Assembly (NCBI GenBank): GCA_964508055.1
Contig: CAZDRI010000007.1
Location: forward strand, 4,568 to 68,567
DNA length: 64,000 nt
Direction of reading: 5' to 3'
DNA from: CAZDRI01 sp964508055
GTDB taxonomy: Bacteria; Pseudomonadota; Gammaproteobacteria; PS1; Pseudothioglobaceae
The notes beneath the pieces are model-generated. The model was given only the letters and a program-made list of their open reading frames with translations. It was not told the origin of the DNA and searched no databases. The translations under genes were made by a program, and so were the position numbers. Shown here in pieces: positions 61,441 through 64,000 of this stretch; within the stretch, counting starts at the first letter, position 1, and the number at the start of each line of letters is the position of its first letter.

Positions 61441-62802
61441 ATGTCTAATGAAAGAGCAATTGAATATGACAAACAACATGTTTGGCATCATCTAACCCAA
61501 CACAAAACTTTTGAATCTAGCGACCCACTAATAATTGTTGAAGCTAATGGATTGAGAATTAAAGATGCTAAAGGAGTAGAATATTTAGATGCAACATCAG
61601 GCGGAGTATGGACTGTAAATGTAGGTTATGGCAGAAAATCTATCGTAGATGCTGTTAGTAAGCAATTATTAAAAATGCCTTATTTTGCTGGAGCAATGGG
61701 CAGTGTACCTGGTGCAAACTATGCTAAAACATTAATAGGTGTTATGCCTGGATTAAATCGCGTATATTACTCAAATTCTGGCTCTGAAGCTAATGAAAAA
61801 GCCTATAAAATTGCCCGCCAAAGAGCTCACTTTTATAACAAAGGTAAAAAACACAAAATCATTTTCCGCGATAGAGATTACCACGGCACTACCATTGGCG
61901 CATTAAGTTCAACTGGACATTTTCAAAGAAAAAACCAATATGGTCCTTTTGCACCTGGTTTTATTGAAATGGAGCATTGTTGCTGCTATCGCTGTCCTTT
62001 TGGTAAAAAATATGACAGCTGTAACATTGAATGCGCTCACGCATTAGAAAAAATTATTTTAAAAGAAGGTGCTGATAATGTGGGTCTAGTAGTGCTTGAG
62101 CCTATTACTGCTGGTGGAGGGATAGTAGTTCCGGTGGCTGAATATTTTCCAATTATCCAAAAAATATGTAAAAAATATGATGTGTTGTTACACATTGATG
62201 AAGTAGTGTGTGGTCTTGGTAGAACTGGAAAATGGTTTGGTTACCAAAACTTTGATGTTAAGCCTGATATTGTAACAGCTGCAAAAGGAGTTGCTGGTGG
62301 TTATGCTGCTATATCTTTAACGATAACCAGCGAAGAAATCTTTTCAATGTTCAAAGCTGACCTTAGTAAAACTGAACATTATTTTCGTGATATTTCTACA
62401 TTTGGTGGCTGCACTGCTGGTCCTGCAGCTGCATTAGAAACTTTCAATATAATTAATAATGAAAATCTATTAGATAATGTTCAAAAAATGGGTAATTATC
62501 TAAATGACAAATTGTTAGGACTACAAGACAAACACCAAGCAATTGGTGATGTTCGTGGCAAAGGCTTGATTATGGGACTGGAATTAGTTAATGACAGAAA
62601 AACTAAAGAGCCAATGTCAGAGCAATTACTTTTTAAAATATCTGGACATTGTTTGGCTAATAAAGTGATAATTGGCCGCACTAATCGTAGTTTTAATGAT
62701 TTGAATAATGTATTAATTCTAAGCCCTGCATTTACTTGCACTAAAGAAGATATTAATATCATTGTTGATGCTATTGATAATGCACTAACTGAGTGTGTTT
62801 AA
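61441..62802 (+). CDS. tpa: taurine (hypotaurine):pyruvate aminotransferase
   Basis: Class III PLP aminotransferase of 453 residues. The PLP lysine is Lys282 (TAAKGVAGGYAAIS), preceded by the cofactor aspartate in LLHIDEVVCGLGRTG. The start (HVWHHLTQHKTFESSDPLII), DATSGGVWTVNVGYGR and the cysteine-rich HCCCYRCPFG insert are those of taurine-pyruvate aminotransferases. It would move the amino group of taurine (or hypotaurine) to pyruvate, giving alanine and sulfo- (or sulfino-) acetaldehyde. Alanine dehydrogenase follows after about 25 bases and regenerates pyruvate. Taurine and hypotaurine forms cannot be told apart by eye. Confidence 0.9.
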   Translation: MSNERAIEYDKQHVWHHLTQHKTFESSDPLIIVEANGLRIKDAKGVEYLDATSGGVWTVNVGYGRKSIVDAVSKQLLKMPYFAGAMGSVPGANYAKTLIGVMPGLNRVYYSNSGSEANEKAYKIARQRAHFYNKGKKHKIIFRDRDYHGTTIGALSSTGHFQRKNQYGPFAPGFIEMEHCCCYRCPFGKKYDSCNIECAHALEKIILKEGADNVGLVVLEPITAGGGIVVPVAEYFPIIQKICKKYDVLLHIDEVVCGLGRTGKWFGYQNFDVKPDIVTAAKGVAGGYAAISLTITSEEIFSMFKADLSKTEHYFRDISTFGGCTAGPAAALETFNIINNENLLDNVQKMGNYLNDKLLGLQDKHQAIGDVRGKGLIMGLELVNDRKTKEPMSEQLLFKISGHCLANKVIIGRTNRSFNDLNNVLILSPAFTCTKEDINIIVDAIDNALTECV

Positions 62803-62827
62803 TTTTAAAATATAAGGAGAAGTGAGG

Positions 62828-63943
62828 ATGATTATTGGGGTGCCCAAAGAAATAAAAAATCATGAATATCGTGTAGGACTAACACCCGCTAGTGTTAATG
62901 AATTTGTTAAACATAGGCATAAAGTTATTGTTGAAACTAATGCTGGTGTTGGTATAGGAGCATCCGATGGTGATTACATAAAAGTTGGTGCTACTATTGT
63001 TAATAGTGCTAAAAAAGTTTTTAATACTGCAGACATGATTATAAAAGTAAAAGAACCTCAAAAAGTTGAATGTGAAATGTTAAGCGAAGGTCAAATTTTA
63101 TATACTTATCTTCATCTTGCGCCAGACCCTGAACAAACTAAAGGACTAATTAAAAGTGGTGCAATTTGTGTTGCTTATGAAACTGTAACCTCGCCTTATG
63201 GTGGACTTCCATTATTAGCACCTATGTCTAAGGTTGCAGGAAGAATGGCAATACAAGCTGGGGCTCATTACCTAGAACATCCTCATGGTGGTTTAGGCGC
63301 CTTATTAGGTGGAGTCCCTGGAGTTAGTCCATTAAAAGTAGTAATTTTAGGTGCTGGTGTAGTTGGCACTCACTCTGCTCATATAGCTGTAGGTATGGGT
63401 GCTGATGTATGGGTGATTGATAATAATGTTGATACATTGGAGAGACATTGGCAGCAATTTGGTCGCTCAACTAATACCGTATTTTCTACTCAAAATGCAA
63501 TTGAAGAACATGTATTATCTGCTGATTTAGTTATTGGTGGCATTTTAATACCTGGTGCTGAAGCTCCTAAACTTGTAACAAAAGATATGATTAAGAAAAT
63601 GAAATCTGGTTCAGTAGTAGTAGATGTAGCCATTGACCAAGGAGGCTGTTTTGAGACTTCAAAAGCAACAACTCATGCTAATCCTACTTATATCGTTGAT
63701 GATGTAGTCCATTACTGTGTTGCTAATATGCCTGGTGGAGTGCCAAAAACTTCAACTTATGCACTTAATAATGTAACCTTACCTTTTGCACTTGATATAG
63801 CAAATAAAGGAGTAACTAAAGCTTTATTAGATAATGAACATCTAAGAAATGGCTTAAATATCCATAGTGGTAAAATCACTTGTAAAGAAGTAGCTGATGA
63901 TTTAGGCTATGATTATGTGCCGGCATTAAATATGCTTAAATAA
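62828..63943 (+). CDS. ald: alanine dehydrogenase
   Basis: NAD-dependent enzyme that turns alanine into pyruvate and ammonia. The 371-residue protein has GVPKEIKNHEYRVGLTPA at the N-terminus, the substrate-site TYLHLAPDPEQT, the NAD Rossmann motif VILGAGVVGTHSAHIA and VVDVAIDQGGCFETS. I choose the ATG at 62828, with AAGGAGA seven bases before it; a GTG two codons upstream is also possible. In this setting it completes the aminotransferase cycle and releases ammonium for growth. Only 57 bases remain after it, in which I see no further gene start I can defend. Confidence 0.95.
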   Translation: MIIGVPKEIKNHEYRVGLTPASVNEFVKHRHKVIVETNAGVGIGASDGDYIKVGATIVNSAKKVFNTADMIIKVKEPQKVECEMLSEGQILYTYLHLAPDPEQTKGLIKSGAICVAYETVTSPYGGLPLLAPMSKVAGRMAIQAGAHYLEHPHGGLGALLGGVPGVSPLKVVILGAGVVGTHSAHIAVGMGADVWVIDNNVDTLERHWQQFGRSTNTVFSTQNAIEEHVLSADLVIGGILIPGAEAPKLVTKDMIKKMKSGSVVVDVAIDQGGCFETSKATTHANPTYIVDDVVHYCVANMPGGVPKTSTYALNNVTLPFALDIANKGVTKALLDNEHLRNGLNIHSGKITCKEVADDLGYDYVPALNMLK

Positions 63944-64000
63944 TTTAAGGGTCATGACAACTTAAGCATGTTTAAAAGCATGGTAAAGTATTGTTATGAA

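Noticed and set aside
1..64000. CRISPR arrays, complete insertion sequences, prophage genes or rRNA operons
   Set aside because: Read for regularly spaced repeats, transposase motifs, phage genes and rRNA; none seen.

Overview
The window is an AT-rich chromosome segment from a sulfur-oxidising gammaproteobacterium, most likely of the SUP05/Thioglobus group, which includes the thiotrophic symbionts of bivalves and other invertebrates. This rests on three things. Gammaproteobacterial gene orders are conserved (hflK-hflC-hisZ-purA-rnr, tyrA-aroA, lptD-surA, yceD-rpmF-plsX-fabH, ispE-tRNA-Gln-prs). A complete flavocytochrome c sulfide dehydrogenase (fccAB) is present. Genes for (hypo)taurine use and arsenosugar synthesis suggest life in or near a marine animal. 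Species and lifestyle are inference. Several decayed genes (a Pit permease, an FAD oxidoreductase, an MFS transporter) point to ongoing genome reduction.

Layout. 1-4443: start of a leftward NnrS gene, galU, a double-thioredoxin periplasmic protein, and leftward miaB-phoH. 4634-12352: a complete phosphate operon pstS-pstC-pstA-pstB-phoU-phoB-phoR, preceded by a likely Pho box and interrupted after pstS by a degenerate Pit-family remnant. 12365-22990: leftward housekeeping block (nfuA, aroA, tyrA, phzF-like, rnr, purA, hisZ, hflC, hflK), with two related hairpin repeats flanking aroA-tyrA. 23173-25828: a three-gene ABC importer of unknown substrate. 26127-28827: a glycosyltransferase and the NAD(P)HX repair enzyme.

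28881-34813 is a rightward, tightly packed arsenosugar-type cluster: TVP38-family membrane protein, internally deleted FAD oxidoreductase, ArsS radical SAM protein, fatty-acid-hydroxylase-family membrane enzyme, ArsM methyltransferase, MTA-phosphorylase-like enzyme and two glycosyltransferases. The order suggests arsenite methylation, transfer of a 5'-deoxyadenosyl group, adenine removal and glycosylation. 34846-38318: leftward prs, tRNA-Gln, ispE, orn and trpD; the ispE stop codon lies inside the tRNA gene. 38560-44726: an orphan MoxR ATPase, SppA-type protease, ccmAB, an unknown membrane protein, two tandem PPK2 polyphosphate kinases and a Nudix hydrolase.

45243-48718: fccA, fccB and an octaheme hydroxylamine-oxidoreductase-family cytochrome, closed by a strong intrinsic terminator; this is the respiratory sulfur (and possibly nitrogen) block. 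49037-52209: ppsA and its regulator ppsR. 52302-59209: lptD, surA, rlmB, then yceD-rpmF-plsX-fabH. 59375-63943: an MFS fragment, then a divergent module of a CoA-acylating aldehyde dehydrogenase, a taurine/hypotaurine:pyruvate aminotransferase and alanine dehydrogenase. Together these could release nitrogen, carbon and sulfite (an oxidisable sulfur source) from animal-derived taurine or hypotaurine.
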